This document shows, piece after piece, positions 48,324 to 57,925 of a stretch of DNA of 64,000 nt (its first letter is position 1; each line of letters opens with the position of its first letter). The notes under the pieces were generated by a model. It ran no database searches. It had not been told where the DNA came from and was given only the letters and a program-made list of their open reading frames with translations. Made by a program: the position numbers and the translations under genes. The stretch comes from Psychromonas algarum. GTDB taxonomy: Bacteria; Pseudomonadota; Gammaproteobacteria; Enterobacterales; Psychromonadaceae. Location: NCBI RefSeq assembly GCF_004376845.1, contig NZ_SNUW01000003.1, positions 124,001-188,000 on the forward strand. The letters run 5' to 3'.

Positions 48324-49424
48324 TTAGTTTATTATGCTCATGGTTTTCACATGAGCATAAACGCAACTCCCTACTTCTAGTTGTAACTTATGAAATGAAC
48401 GTGATGTAATACGAGCATAGATAAACTGAGATCCTATTTTTAGTGTTAATATCATTGAATTTTTATCATCTTTCATAAAATCAACAAGCTGAACAGATAA
48501 GCAATTTAATAACGAACTATCCATGATCGGTTTAGTAGCAATAATAACATCACGACTATTTATCTTAACTTGAATGCTCTTTGTTTTTGGCTCTTCTACG
48601 GTATTGATAAATAACGTCTGCCCATCAACGAGCCCTTCAATCAAACCTTCTGTTAAATCGATTGTTTTAACCTGCACATTCACAATTAATCCTTGATGTG
48701 CAAATTTTCTTAATGATAGCTCACTATCAAGAAATAACTTTTGCGGCTCACCGATCGCTTCCACTTTGCCTTCATTCACTAATAACATGTTTTTACTAAG
48801 ATAAAAAAGCTCATGAATAGAATGAGTGACGTACAATATTGGAATATGCAAACTCACCAGCTTTAAAAATGGCAGCAATAAATTTTTACTACTGATATCT
48901 AATGATGATAATGGTTCATCCATTATTAATAACGTTGGGTTAGTTAATAATGCACGTGCAATGGCAATACGTTGTTTTTGACCACCTGATAGCTGTGTTG
49001 TTTGATAAGTTAGCAGTTCACTAAAACCTAGCTGTTGGGCTAACTTATCAATAGTAAATATATTATCAGAGTGTTCTTGAGTTGTTGCCTTAGCAACGGC
49101 AAGTAGTAAATTTTGTTGTACATTAAGATGAGGGAATAATCTTGGCTCTTGAAATACCATACCAATTCGACGCTTTTCTGTTGCTAATAGGAACTTATTT
49201 TGATTCACTAATGCATTAGTATTTAACCATGCTTGTTGGTTAAATTGGATCTGCCCTTCACAAGTTTCTAATCCAGCTAAACAGCGTAATAAAGTTGTTT
49301 TTCCCGCACCGGAATCACCAAAAATGGTACATACACCTGATAGTTCAATTTCACCTTCAAAGTGTAAAACATTGTCATTTACTGCATTGTTATTAAATGC
49401 TTTTTGAATATTAAATTTAAGCAT
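48324..49424 (-). CDS. modC: Molybdate ABC transporter ATP-binding protein
   Basis: 366 residues. Walker A is GDSGAGKTTLLR, the signature is LSGGQKQRIAIARAL and Walker B is LLIMDEPLSSLD, followed by the H-loop YVTHSIHEL. A C-terminal TOBE-type domain (about 290-366) binds molybdate or mediates trans-inhibition in ModC proteins. The start overlaps the end of modB by 8 bases. It closes the mobA-moaBCDE-modABC gene run. A 22-base perfect inverted repeat overlaps its last codons. Confidence 0.93.
   Translation of the reverse strand: MLKFNIQKAFNNNAVNDNVLHFEGEIELSGVCTIFGDSGAGKTTLLRCLAGLETCEGQIQFNQQAWLNTNALVNQNKFLLATEKRRIGMVFQEPRLFPHLNVQQNLLLAVAKATTQEHSDNIFTIDKLAQQLGFSELLTYQTTQLSGGQKQRIAIARALLTNPTLLIMDEPLSSLDISSKNLLLPFLKLVSLHIPILYVTHSIHELFYLSKNMLLVNEGKVEAIGEPQKLFLDSELSLRKFAHQGLIVNVQVKTIDLTEGLIEGLVDGQTLFINTVEEPKTKSIQVKINSRDVIIATKPIMDSSLLNCLSVQLVDFMKDDKNSMILTLKIGSQFIYARITSRSFHKLQLEVGSCVYAHVKTMSIIN
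48332..48360. repeat. Perfect 11-base hairpin inside the modC 3' end
   Basis: Arms TTATGCTCATG and CATGAGCATAA surround a 7-base loop. The structure ends the modC reading frame and also lies just downstream of ubiV on the other strand. No U-tract follows on either side. Confidence 0.6.
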
Positions 49425-50103
49425 TTAATACCCGCTGTTGACGTTTTTGTAAGCAACCATAAATCACCACTAATACCGACATAGAAAACGCTAATAAGAT
49501 AAAAGAGAGCTTATGCGCTGATGCATATTCAAGAGATTCAACATGATCAAATAAGAGAATAGATAAAACTTGAGTTTCACCAGGAATATTACCCCCAATC
49601 ATCAATACTACTCCAAATTCACCAATCGTATGTGCAAAACCTAATGCACCGGCGATAATAAAACTCGGTAATAACATGGGGAAGATGATTTTATATAAAC
49701 GTTCAAATTTTCCATAACCTAATGTTGCACTCACTTCTAAATAGCTTTTATCTAAATGAACAAAAGCACTTTGTAATGGTTGCACAACAAAAGGGAGCGA
49801 ATAAATGACCGAAGCAATAACCAAGCCAGTAAAAGAAAATGCCAGTGATGAGTCATTAAAACTCAACCACCACTCTCCTAAAAAATGCTCTGGAGAAAAG
49901 GCGATTAATAAATAAAAACCCAATACTGTTGGAGGCAAAATTAATGGTAAGGCAACAAGTGATTCAACTAACGGACGGATTTTTGTCTGACTACGAGCTA
50001 ACCACCAAGCAAGTGGCGGAGCCATTATCATTAATAACAATGTTGTTAAACTTGCTAATTTTAGCGTTAACCAAATTGCCTGATAATCCCCCGCCGTTAA
50101 CAT
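49417..50103 (-). CDS. modB: Molybdate ABC transporter permease
   Basis: 228 residues with five hydrophobic helices. The permease signature EVSATLGYGKFERLYKIIFPMLLPSFIIAG (EAA loop: EVSATLGYGKFERLYKI) and HTIGEFGVVLMIGGNIPGETQ are typical of ModB. LPLILPPTVLGFYLLIAF precedes them. The start codon overlaps the modA stop (TAATG), and the end overlaps modC by 8 bases. Confidence 0.93.
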   Translation of the reverse strand: MLTAGDYQAIWLTLKLASLTTLLLMIMAPPLAWWLARSQTKIRPLVESLVALPLILPPTVLGFYLLIAFSPEHFLGEWWLSFNDSSLAFSFTGLVIASVIYSLPFVVQPLQSAFVHLDKSYLEVSATLGYGKFERLYKIIFPMLLPSFIIAGALGFAHTIGEFGVVLMIGGNIPGETQVLSILLFDHVESLEYASAHKLSFILLAFSMSVLVVIYGCLQKRQQRVLNA

Positions 50104-50849
50104 TAATTATATCCTTGTGATTTTATATACTTTTGCATATTTTCAGATAATAAAAATTGACGAAATAATTGCGCATGTTTAGTTTCATCATTGTTTAAAA
50201 CAATACCAGCTTGTTTAATTGGATGATGCCATTCTTGAGGAATAATTACGTAATTTTTTTGTTGTTTTTGAATAACTGATGCATAAGCAACTAAGCCCGC
50301 ACGCACATTTTTAGACTCAACAAATTGGTAGGCTTGGTTAATATTATTACCTTTAATATATTGCTGAACTTGCCATTTTTTAATCGACTTTAAGGTTTCT
50401 TCTGCTGCAATACCATAAGGTGCAAATTTTGGATTAGCAATGGCGAGTCGTCCATCATATAAAAGAAAATCTTGTAACGTTGGTACTCTGGTAATATCTG
50501 GTTTCCAAAATACTAACCGACCTTGAGCATAAATAAACTCATGTTCTTGATTCACTTTATTGGCATCAATTAATAAATCAATATGCTTTTGATCTGCAGA
50601 TAAAAACACATCAAACGGAGCACCTCGTAATATTTGTTGGTATAAAGTAGCAGTAGAAGCACTTGATATATTAACTTTAATACCTGATATTTCTGTAAAC
50701 TCATGGGCAATATGTTGCGCAGACAATTTAAAATTACTAGCAACAGCGATGTTTAATGGTTTGTTTTTTACCGTACTTGCTAAAGCAAAGCTGTGAGCAC
50801 TCCATAAACTAATAAGAATAAAGGAAATAATTAAACGAATTCTATTCAT
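50103..50849 (-). CDS. modA: Molybdate-binding periplasmic protein
   Basis: 248 residues from ATG 50849 (MNRIRLIISFILISLWSAHSFA), which gives a clean Sec signal peptide; a longer reading from 50936 would run into moaE. LNIAVASNFKLSAQHIAHEF, SSASTATLYQQILRGAPFDVFLSADQKHIDLL and FVESKNVRAGLVAYA match ModA, with Ser residues that bind the oxyanion. It sits 28 bases after moaE and overlaps modB by one base. Confidence 0.92.
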   Translation of the reverse strand: MNRIRLIISFILISLWSAHSFALASTVKNKPLNIAVASNFKLSAQHIAHEFTEISGIKVNISSASTATLYQQILRGAPFDVFLSADQKHIDLLIDANKVNQEHEFIYAQGRLVFWKPDITRVPTLQDFLLYDGRLAIANPKFAPYGIAAEETLKSIKKWQVQQYIKGNNINQAYQFVESKNVRAGLVAYASVIQKQQKNYVIIPQEWHHPIKQAGIVLNNDETKHAQLFRQFLLSENMQKYIKSQGYN

Positions 50850-50877
50850 TATTGATAAATACCTTGGACTTTTATAT

Positions 50878-51339
50878 TCAACATTTGTTTTCAAGATTCC
50901 ATTTTGAAAGAGCTTGCTGATCGGCTTCTCTTGCATCTACCCATTTAGTTTCACCACTTTCCATTGTTTCTTTTTTCCAAAACGGGGCTTGGGTTTTTAA
51001 ATAGTCCATTATAAATTCACAGGCAGCAAAAGCATCTCCACGATGTTGACTCGCGATACCTACAAAGACGATTTGTTCTGATAAAGTTAATGCGCCAATT
51101 CGATGAATAACAGTTGATTCAATAATATTCCACCGAGCTTTAGCTTGCCTAACAATATCAATCAAACATTTTTCAGTCATTCCCGGGTAGTGCTCTAAAG
51201 TTAAATCACTCACTCGTTGATCTTGATTAATATCTCTCACTAAACCTGTAAATGTAACAATGGCACCGATTGACGTTTTACTTTTTAAACGATTATATTC
51301 AACTTGTTGGTTAAAATCTTGTTTCTGGACACTGATCAT
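50878..51339 (-). CDS. moaE: Molybdopterin synthase catalytic subunit MoaE
   Basis: 153-residue large subunit that, with thiocarboxylated MoaD, inserts two sulfurs into cyclic pyranopterin monophosphate. TSIGAIVTFTGLVRDINQDQRV, LEHYPGMTEK, IHRIGALTLSEQIVFVGIASQHRGDAFAACEFIMDYLKTQAPFWKKE (key parts IHRIGALTLSEQIVFVG and HRGDAFAACEFIMDYLKT) are diagnostic. It directly abuts moaD. Confidence 0.95.
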   Translation of the reverse strand: MISVQKQDFNQQVEYNRLKSKTSIGAIVTFTGLVRDINQDQRVSDLTLEHYPGMTEKCLIDIVRQAKARWNIIESTVIHRIGALTLSEQIVFVGIASQHRGDAFAACEFIMDYLKTQAPFWKKETMESGETKWVDAREADQQALSKWNLENKC

Positions 51340-51594
51340 TTAACCGCCTGTAACTGGGGGAAAATAAGCAACTTCGTCCCCGTCATTTAATACAACATTC
51401 TTAGTTGTCATACTTTGATTAACAGCTTTCAGCCATATTTGAGAATTTAACACGCCACTCCAATCTGCTTGATACTTTAATAGGTGTTGAAATAATTGCT
51501 CAGTGTCTTTAATATTATTAGATTCTATAAGCAGTTCTCGAGTCCCTAATTGCTCACTTAACTTGGCAAAAAATAGTACTTTTATCATTTTCAA
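51340..51594 (-). CDS. moaD: Molybdopterin synthase sulfur carrier subunit MoaD
   Basis: 84-residue ubiquitin-fold protein ending in the PPVTGG tail, whose C-terminal Gly is thiocarboxylated. IKVLFFAKLSEQLGTRELLIE starts it, and DGDEVAYFPPV is typical. A second Met at position 3 is an alternative start. It lies 2 bases from moaC and abuts moaE. Confidence 0.95.
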   Translation of the reverse strand: MKMIKVLFFAKLSEQLGTRELLIESNNIKDTEQLFQHLLKYQADWSGVLNSQIWLKAVNQSMTTKNVVLNDGDEVAYFPPVTGG

Positions 51595-51596
51595 TC

Positions 51597-52079
51597 CTAT
51601 TCTGCAGCTTTAAAGTGGCCAGATTTACCACCAGTTTTTTCTAATAACTTAACAGTAGAAATCACCATATCTTTTTGTACTGCTTTACACATATCATAGA
51701 TAGTTAACGCAGCAACTGACGCGGCTGTTAACGCCTCCATTTCAACCCCAGTCTTGCCAGACAATTTACATAAACTTTCAATACGTACACGGTTAAACTG
51801 AGTTTCAGCAGTAATACTCACTTCGACCTTAGTTAATGCAAGAGGATGGCATAAAGGAATTAAATCAGATGTTTTTTTCGCCGCCATAATCCCCGCAATA
51901 CGAGCTGTTGCGAAGACATCTCCTTTATGATGCTGACCATTAACAATTAAAGATAATGTTTCAGCAGACATTTCAATATAAGCTTCAGCAATCGCTTGTC
52001 GTACAGTGACCTCTTTTGCACTTACATCCACCATATTAGCTTTACCATCTTGATTTATATGGGTAAAAGTAGCTGACAT
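51597..52079 (-). CDS. moaC: Cyclic pyranopterin monophosphate synthase MoaC
   Basis: 160-residue enzyme that completes the GTP-to-cPMP rearrangement started by Moa[58 protein letters not shown] (core [20 protein letters not shown]), [23 protein letters not shown] and GGKSG are all family signatures. Its ATG shares one base with the moaB stop. Confidence 0.96.
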   Translation of the reverse strand: MSATFTHINQDGKANMVDVSAKEVTVRQAIAEAYIEMSAETLSLIVNGQHHKGDVFATARIAGIMAAKKTSDLIPLCHPLALTKVEVSITAETQFNRVRIESLCKLSGKTGVEMEALTAASVAALTIYDMCKAVQKDMVISTVKLLEKTGGKSGHFKAAE

Positions 52080-52597
52080 TATTTTTTCCCTAAATGCGGC
52101 ATAAAGTTACATGGTTTATGCTGAGAATTAATTTGCTCGTGAATAATGTTAGTCCAAGCCGTTTTACAAGCACCTGTTGACCCTGGCATACAGAAAATAA
52201 CCGTATTATTAGCAAACCCAGCTAAAGCTCGACTTTGAATCGTTGAAGAGCCAATTTCTTGATAAGAAACAGCACGGAATAACTCACCAAACCCTTCCAC
52301 CTCTTTATCAAATAACACAGAGACGGCTTCTGGAGTTGTATCTCGAGCAGTAAAACCCGTTCCACCAGTAATTAAGATCACTTCAATATTTTCATCTGCA
52401 ATCCATTGTGAAACAACTGCACGAATTTTATAAGGATCATCAATGACAATTTTTTTGTATGCTAATTTGTGGCCTGCTTCAGCTAATGCGTTAACAAGAT
52501 ATCCGCCAGAGGTGTCTGTGGACTCATTACGAGTATCTGAAACAGTTAATACTGCAATGTTAGCGGCTGTAAATTCTTTGCTTGATAAATGACTCAT
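52079..52597 (-). CDS. moaB: Molybdenum cofactor biosynthesis protein MoaB
   Basis: 172-residue MoaB/Mog-type protein (molybdopterin adenylylation fold). [28 protein letters not shown] opens it, [19 protein letters not shown] is the molybdopterin-binding motif and [17 protein letters not shown] closes it. No mog or moeA lies in the window, so MoaB might carry out the adenylylation step here; that is inference. It follows mobA after 83 AT-rich bases that contain the hairpin TGCTGAT/ATCAGCA (52613-52637). Confidence 0.93.
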   Translation of the reverse strand: MSHLSSKEFTAANIAVLTVSDTRNESTDTSGGYLVNALAEAGHKLAYKKIVIDDPYKIRAVVSQWIADENIEVILITGGTGFTARDTTPEAVSVLFDKEVEGFGELFRAVSYQEIGSSTIQSRALAGFANNTVIFCMPGSTGACKTAWTNIIHEQINSQHKPCNFMPHLGKK

Positions 52598-52680
52598 GTT
52601 AATCCTTAGTACTGCTGATTTAATAAAACTATCAGCATAAAAATTTTAATTTAATATCGTTTTTTAATTCTATTTAATGG

Positions 52681-53274
52681 CTAATCTTTTGACTGCATCA
52701 TCGCATAAGTTGATAAACAATGCTGCCATTGCTCCGGTGTATTTGTATTTTCAAAGCGAAATGCATCACGTTCATTTTTACATATGCCTTTAACCTTAAG
52801 CTGCTTAAGCAAACGATATAAAGAACGATGCTTTTTATAGGATGAAGTAACCGCATCGGATAAATAACCTGTTAAATTGTCATTTAATGTAAGCAACATA
52901 GGGAAAGTAACATCTTGATAATACACACCTTGTATTTCTAGAGAAGTAAATTGCTGCAATATATGTTGGCAATCTTCAACAGCTAATAAAGGCATATCAA
53001 CAGGGATAATCAACATCGCATCATAATGTGTAGATAGTTGTGTAGCACATGCATCAAGCCCGGCAATAGGCCCTAGTGATGAATATTGATCACTAATACA
53101 GTTAAAGCCTTCGTAATCACCACTAACAAAACAATCATTAACACCTGCATTTTGTAATAGTGTCACTGCACGTGATAATAATGTATGTTGCTCAAGCGTT
53201 AAGGTTGCTTTATCTTTACCCATACGTAATGACTGCCCACCCGCTAATACAACTCCTGCTATTTTCACATTCAT
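52681..53274 (-). CDS. mobA: Molybdenum cofactor guanylyltransferase MobA
   Basis: 197 residues from ATG 53274 (MNVKIAGVV). The signature LAGGQSLRMGKDKATLTL binds GTP, and LGPIAGLDACATQLSTHYDAMLIIPVDMPLL carries the Asp ligand region. It makes the bis-MGD form needed by NapA. AAGGA sits very close (3-4 bases) to this ATG, so a GTG at 53268 is a possible alternative. It lies just after the nap terminator, upstream of moaB. Confidence 0.9.
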   Translation of the reverse strand: MNVKIAGVVLAGGQSLRMGKDKATLTLEQHTLLSRAVTLLQNAGVNDCFVSGDYEGFNCISDQYSSLGPIAGLDACATQLSTHYDAMLIIPVDMPLLAVEDCQHILQQFTSLEIQGVYYQDVTFPMLLTLNDNLTGYLSDAVTSSYKKHRSLYRLLKQLKVKGICKNERDAFRFENTNTPEQWQHCLSTYAMMQSKD

Positions 53275-53291
53275 CCTTATACTAATCACAG

Positions 53292-53323
53292 TAAATAAAA
53301 AAGGAGCAATAAGCCCCTTTTGT
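53292..53323 (-). terminator. Terminator between napC and mobA
   Basis: On the minus strand AAAAGGGGC and GCTCCTTTT form a stem with a TTATT loop, ending in a T-run (complement of the A-run at 53295-53302). It separates napFDABC from mobA, whose ATG is only about 20 bases on. Confidence 0.8.
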
Positions 53324-53345
53324 TTTATTGAGTATATCGGCTATT

Positions 53346-53921
53346 TTACCAACCTTCTATACCTTCCATATTAGGTAATTGATGTGCAATACCTTTATGA
53401 CAATCTACACATGTTTTTTCACCTGAAGCAAGTGCAGTTGAATGTTGAGAAACACTTCGTTTACCTTGTTCACTGAAATCCATAAATTCAAATTGATGAC
53501 AATTACGACATTCTTGTGAATTATTTTCCTTCATTCGTTTCCACTCTCGATTTGCTAGATGAGCACGTCGAGCTTGAAATTTTTCTTCCGTACTAATGGT
53601 CCCCATTGCAAATGCAACAAGTTCTTTAGAAGCTTGTACTTTGCGAACAATTTTATCAGTCCAATTATGTGGAACATGACAATCAGAACAAATCGCACGA
53701 ACACCTGAGCGATTAGAATAATGGATGGTTTCACGTATCTCTTTGACAATAGGAGCATGACAGCCAGAACAGAATGCTTCTGTATTTGTTGCTTCCATTC
53801 CGGTATTAAAGCCACCCCAGAATATAATCCCACCTAAAAAGCCAATCACTAGGATAAATCCGAATGAAGCTGTCGAAGGAGATTTCATAATCACCCATAA
53901 ACGCTTTAATAATTTAAGCAT
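53346..53921 (-). CDS. napC: Periplasmic nitrate reductase tetraheme cytochrome NapC
   Basis: 191 residues: one N-terminal membrane helix (about 15-38), then a periplasmic domain with four CxxCH haem sites: CSGCH, CSDCH, CRNCH and CVDCH. It is a NapC/NirT quinol dehydrogenase that passes electrons from the quinol pool to NapB. Length agrees with the NapC family. It is 15 bases after napB and last before the terminator. Confidence 0.95.
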   Translation of the reverse strand: MLKLLKRLWVIMKSPSTASFGFILVIGFLGGIIFWGGFNTGMEATNTEAFCSGCHAPIVKEIRETIHYSNRSGVRAICSDCHVPHNWTDKIVRKVQASKELVAFAMGTISTEEKFQARRAHLANREWKRMKENNSQECRNCHQFEFMDFSEQGKRSVSQHSTALASGEKTCVDCHKGIAHQLPNMEGIEGW

Positions 53922-53936
53922 AATATTAACTCCTGC

Positions 53937-54401
53937 TTAGCGTAACGAATGAACCGGTGTGAATGTGTTTTCAACCAGAGGTTTAGCGTCTGCTTGTGTT
54001 ACATGGCACTGTAAACAAAAATAACGACGAGGTGATACATCAGATAATGTAGTACCTGAACGAGTTTCAAAATGAGTCACACTAATTTTCGTCGCCCCCA
54101 TTTCACCCGCATTTTTGAAACTATGGCATGCCAAACATTTATTTGCATTCAAGTTAACCTGATAGCCACGAATTGAATGTGGGATCATAGGTGGTTGCTG
54201 TACATAATTACGATCAATAAGTTGTTGTTCACGTTGTACTCGTTTTAAATCTTCAGCTTTATTCACATCAGATATTTCATATAAACCACGTAATGATGAT
54301 ACACCACCATTATTTGATGTTAATGCATCATCGTTACTCCAAGCAGGTGAGGATAATGCGATAATTGATGCAGTCAAAATTGCTGTTAATATTTTTTTCA
54401 T
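53937..54401 (-). CDS. napB: Periplasmic nitrate reductase diheme subunit NapB
   Basis: 154 residues with a Sec signal peptide (MKKILTAILTASIIALSSPAWS) and two haem motifs, CLACH and CLQCH. PPMIPHSIRGYQVNLNANKC and SPRRYFCLQCHVTQADAKPLVENTF (key SPRRYFCLQCH) are NapB signatures. It hands electrons to NapA. A 116-base gap with a hairpin separates it from napA. Confidence 0.95.
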   Translation of the reverse strand: MKKILTAILTASIIALSSPAWSNDDALTSNNGGVSSLRGLYEISDVNKAEDLKRVQREQQLIDRNYVQQPPMIPHSIRGYQVNLNANKCLACHSFKNAGEMGATKISVTHFETRSGTTLSDVSPRRYFCLQCHVTQADAKPLVENTFTPVHSLR

Positions 54402-54429
54402 TACTTTTCTCCATCTTCTTACTATAACT

Positions 54430-54458
54430 AAGAGCGGTTATAGCCAAGCGCTCTTTTT
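54430..54458. other. Hairpin between napA and napB
   Basis: AAGAGCG and CGCTCTT form a stem, with inner GGTT/AGCC pairing possible. The T-run lies on the plus strand, where nothing is transcribed in that direction, so it may act as an mRNA-stability element in the nap transcript. Confidence 0.5.
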
Positions 54459-54517
54459 AAGTAGACGTAAATCATTCCGTTTATACGGCATTACAACTTC
54501 GCAATGCCACATTGTCA

Positions 54518-57013
54518 TTACACTTTTTTAGTAACTTTAACGGCACATTTTTTATAATCTGTTTCTTTCGATAACGGATCAGTTGCATCTAACGTTAATT
54601 TGTTCGTTAACTGTTTAGCATCAAACCAGGGCATAAAGACTAATCCTGCTGGTGGACGATTTCTGCCTCGCGTTTCTACTCGAGACGTTAACTCGCCACG
54701 TCGAGAAGCCATTACGATTTCATCTCCACGTCGCAAACCACGCTTTTCAGCATCATCAGGGTGCATAAATACAACCGCATCTGGGAAAGCTTTATATAAC
54801 TCAGGAACACGTCGAGTCATTGAACCTGAATGCCAATGTTCAAGAACACGTCCCGTACTTAACCATAAATCGTATTCTTCATCAGGAGATTCTGCTGGCG
54901 GCTCATACGGTAATGCAAAAATAACTGCTCGCCCGTCTGGTTTACCATAAAATTGATAGCCAGAACCTTTTGCTACATAAGGATCTGAACCCTCACGGAA
55001 TCGCCAAAGCGTTTCTTTACCATCAACAACAGGCCAGCGTAAACCACGCTCTTCATGGTATCTATCATAAGGAGCTAAATCATGACCATGACCACGACCA
55101 AAGCTAGCATATTCTTCAAATAAGCCTTTTTGAACATAGAAGCCAAAATGACGAGACTCATCATTTAATCTATCATCAGCAACTTCGTCTAAACCAAATG
55201 CATCAACTTGCCCATTACGATAAAGCACGTCATACATAGTTTTACCTTTAACTTCAGGCATTTTAGCAATCAAGTCAGCATCCCATACGTCTTCAATTTT
55301 GAAACGCTTTGCAAACTCCATCATCTGCCATAGATCTGATTTAGCGCCTTTAGGTGCTTCTACTTGTTGATGCCAAACTTGTGTGCGACGTTCTGCGTTA
55401 CCAAATGCCCCCTCTTTTTCAACCCACATGGCAGTTGGTAAAATAAGATCTGCCATTTGTGCCGTTACTGTTGGGTACGGATCTGATACAACAATGAAGT
55501 TTTCTGGATTACGGTAACCAGGAATGACTTCTTCATTAATATTCGCCGCTGCTTGTACATTATTATTACACATAACCCAGTAGGCATTTAGTTTTCCGTC
55601 TTTTAACATACGGTTTTGTAACACTGCGTGATAACCTGGTTTAGAAGGAATAGTTCCTTCAGGTATTTTCCAAAGCTTTTCAGAAATAGCACGATGTTTA
55701 GGATTATTTACAACCATATCTGCAGGTAAACGATGTGAGAACGTACCAACTTCACGAGCAGTACCACAAGCAGATGGCTGTCCAGTTAAGGAGAATGGAC
55801 CCGAACCAGGTTTAGAAATCTTACCTGTTAATAAATGCACGTTGTACATTAAATTATTTGCCCAAACACCACGAGTATGTTGGTTGAAACCCATTGTCCA
55901 GTATGATGTCACTTTGATTTTTGGATCCGCATACACTTTAGCAAGTTTAATTAGCTTAGCAGCCGGAACACCTGACATTTTTTCAGCATATTCAACGTCA
56001 AATTCAGAGACGTATTCAGCAAATTCTTCATAAGACATTGGTGTTGAGGCACCTGAATCTGGATTTTTGGCTGCTTGCTGTAATGGACTTTCAGGACGAA
56101 GTCCATAACCGATATCGGTTGCACCTTTGCGGAAGTTAGTATGTTTTTTAACAAAATCTTTATCAACAGCATCATTTTGAATGATGTAATTGGCAATAAA
56201 ATTAAGGATGGCAAGATCTGATTGAGGTGTGAAAATCATACCATTATCAGCTAATTCAAATGAACGGTGTGTGTAAGTAGATAAAACATGTACGCTAACA
56301 TCAGGATTACTTAAGCGGCGATCAGTTAAACGAGACCAAAGTACTGGATGCATTTCTGCCATATTTGATCCCCACAATACAAACGCATCTGCATTTTCAA
56401 GATCATCATAACAACCCATCGGCTCATCAATACCAAAAGTTCGCATAAAACCACCAACAGCAGAAGCCATACAGTGACGAGCATTTGGATCAAGATTGTT
56501 TGTACGGAAACCTGCTTTCATTAATTTAGAAGCGGCATAACCTTCCATAACGGTCCATTGACCTGAACCAAACATACCAACAGAAGTTGGGCCTTTATCT
56601 TTTAATGCTTTTTTGAATTTCTCAGCCATTACATCGAATGCAACATCCCAAGAAACAGGTGCAAAATCCCCCTGTTTATCATAAATACCACCTTTCATAC
56701 GCATTAGCGGAGTTGTTAAACGATCTTTACCGTACATGATTTTAGAAAGGAAATAGCCTTTAACACAATTAAGACCTTTGTTAACCGGCGATTCTGGATC
56801 GCCTTGTGTAGCAACAACTTTGCCTTCCTGTGTACCAACAAGAACACTACAACCAGTACCACAAAAACGACATGGCGCCTTTTCCCATTTTATTTTAGTG
56901 GCATCTGTACTTGCAATAAGATTACTAGCAGTAGCTGGTAATGTTATGCCTGCAACTGCAGCAGCAGAAGCCGCTGCTTGTGCTTTCATAAATTCACGTC
57001 TGGTAAACTTCAT
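54518..57013 (-). CDS. napA: Periplasmic nitrate reductase catalytic subunit NapA
   Basis: 831-residue bis-MGD enzyme reducing nitrate to nitrite in the periplasm. The N-terminus has a Tat signal, [17 protein letters not shown]. The 4Fe-4S cluster ligands are in [13 protein letters not shown] and [10 protein letters not shown]. The Mo-ligand Cys is in [47 protein letters not shown] and [19 protein letters not shown] are family blocks. It overlaps napD by four bases. It needs MobA and the moa genes nearby. Confidence 0.97.
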   Translation of the reverse strand: MKFTRREFMKAQAAASAAAVAGITLPATASNLIASTDATKIKWEKAPCRFCGTGCSVLVGTQEGKVVATQGDPESPVNKGLNCVKGYFLSKIMYGKDRLTTPLMRMKGGIYDKQGDFAPVSWDVAFDVMAEKFKKALKDKGPTSVGMFGSGQWTVMEGYAASKLMKAGFRTNNLDPNARHCMASAVGGFMRTFGIDEPMGCYDDLENADAFVLWGSNMAEMHPVLWSRLTDRRLSNPDVSVHVLSTYTHRSFELADNGMIFTPQSDLAILNFIANYIIQNDAVDKDFVKKHTNFRKGATDIGYGLRPESPLQQAAKNPDSGASTPMSYEEFAEYVSEFDVEYAEKMSGVPAAKLIKLAKVYADPKIKVTSYWTMGFNQHTRGVWANNLMYNVHLLTGKISKPGSGPFSLTGQPSACGTAREVGTFSHRLPADMVVNNPKHRAISEKLWKIPEGTIPSKPGYHAVLQNRMLKDGKLNAYWVMCNNNVQAAANINEEVIPGYRNPENFIVVSDPYPTVTAQMADLILPTAMWVEKEGAFGNAERRTQVWHQQVEAPKGAKSDLWQMMEFAKRFKIEDVWDADLIAKMPEVKGKTMYDVLYRNGQVDAFGLDEVADDRLNDESRHFGFYVQKGLFEEYASFGRGHGHDLAPYDRYHEERGLRWPVVDGKETLWRFREGSDPYVAKGSGYQFYGKPDGRAVIFALPYEPPAESPDEEYDLWLSTGRVLEHWHSGSMTRRVPELYKAFPDAVVFMHPDDAEKRGLRRGDEIVMASRRGELTSRVETRGRNRPPAGLVFMPWFDAKQLTNKLTLDATDPLSKETDYKKCAVKVTKKV

Positions 57014-57285
57014 TGTATTTCCTCGCTATCATTTTGCGTAGACTTTTCAAATTCGTGGTAAACAAGGCCAGTATGTAATACACCGTCTAGTTCATTAATT
57101 TGGTCAATACATTGCATTATTTGGCCTTGATTAGCGGCTTCTATTATTACAATGGCTTTCCCTTGCTCTGTTATCGTCACCATCTCAGCACCTTTTAATG
57201 CATTGATACTGTTAGTAATGCTAGACGACTTTTCAGGTTTAACATGTACAATTAAACTTGAAACATGTAATTCTTCTACTTTCAT
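57010..57285 (-). CDS. napD: NapD, chaperone for the NapA Tat signal
   Basis: 91-residue small chaperone that binds the Tat signal of NapA until cofactor insertion is done. [19 protein letters not shown] and [37 protein letters not shown] (key [18 protein letters not shown]) fit the family. ATGA-type overlaps join it to both napF and napA. Confidence 0.9.
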   Translation of the reverse strand: MKVEELHVSSLIVHVKPEKSSSITNSINALKGAEMVTITEQGKAIVIIEAANQGQIMQCIDQINELDGVLHTGLVYHEFEKSTQNDSEEIQ

Positions 57286-57764
57286 TTACTGTCCTTGATG
57301 TTAATGGCACTGGTTGGACATGGCGAAAAGCATGCCCCACAACCATTACATTTTGCTAAATCAATTTCTGGAATTGCGTTAATACCTATTTTGAAACTTA
57401 AAGCTAATTCAGGACAACTTTCGCAACAACTACGGCAATAGACATTTTGATTTGCTAAACAACTCTCACTAATAACTGCTTTTTTTTGCCATGCAATTTC
57501 ACTGGTATCTGCAAAAATATCTTCCTGGCAACTTACTGCACATTTAGTACAAAAAGTACATTCACCTGCAGAAAAGTCGATAACAGGAAACCCACCATCG
57601 CCTTGTACGATAATATTTTCAGGGCAACTATTTAAACAATTTTGACATTGAGTACAGTTTTCGGTGAATTTTGTTGCATCAACAATCCAAGGCATTAAAT
57701 TATTAATTACCAATTCAGATTTTCGGCGAAATAAATTACGTTTTTGTGTGTCAATTATTGGCAT
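57282..57764 (-). CDS. napF: NapF, cytosolic iron-sulfur protein of the nap operon
   Basis: 160-residue ferredoxin-type protein. Cys groups CTQCQNCLNSCP, CTFCTKCAVSC, CRSCCESCP and CNGCGACFSPCP point to 4Fe-4S clusters. It acts in maturation of NapA on the cytoplasmic side. It is the first gene of napFDABC. No strong Shine-Dalgarno is visible before the ATG. A perfect FNR box lies upstream. Confidence 0.9.
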   Translation of the reverse strand: MPIIDTQKRNLFRRKSELVINNLMPWIVDATKFTENCTQCQNCLNSCPENIIVQGDGGFPVIDFSAGECTFCTKCAVSCQEDIFADTSEIAWQKKAVISESCLANQNVYCRSCCESCPELALSFKIGINAIPEIDLAKCNGCGACFSPCPTSAINIKDSK

Positions 57765-57816
57765 ATTTAATTGCTAACAGAATGTTAAATAATATGAGAG
57801 TAACTTTAGCAGAAGT

Positions 57817-57861
57817 ATTTTAAAAAGAAGGGGAAAGGGAATTTCACTTGATGCAAATCAA
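57817..57861 (-). promoter_or_regulatory. FNR-type promoter of napFDABC
   Basis: TTGATGCAAATCAA (57848-57861) is a perfect FNR consensus. On the minus strand TAAAAT at 57822-57817 is a plausible -10, placing the box centre near -44. TACTTCT next to the -10 also fits the NarL/NarP heptamer TACYYMT, although a 7-2-7 pair is not clear. Confidence 0.8.
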
Positions 57862-57925
57862 CAACTATTATATGCAATGAGACATCCCCCACAGAAAATG
57901 AGAGAAGTCTCGACAATTAGTTTAG

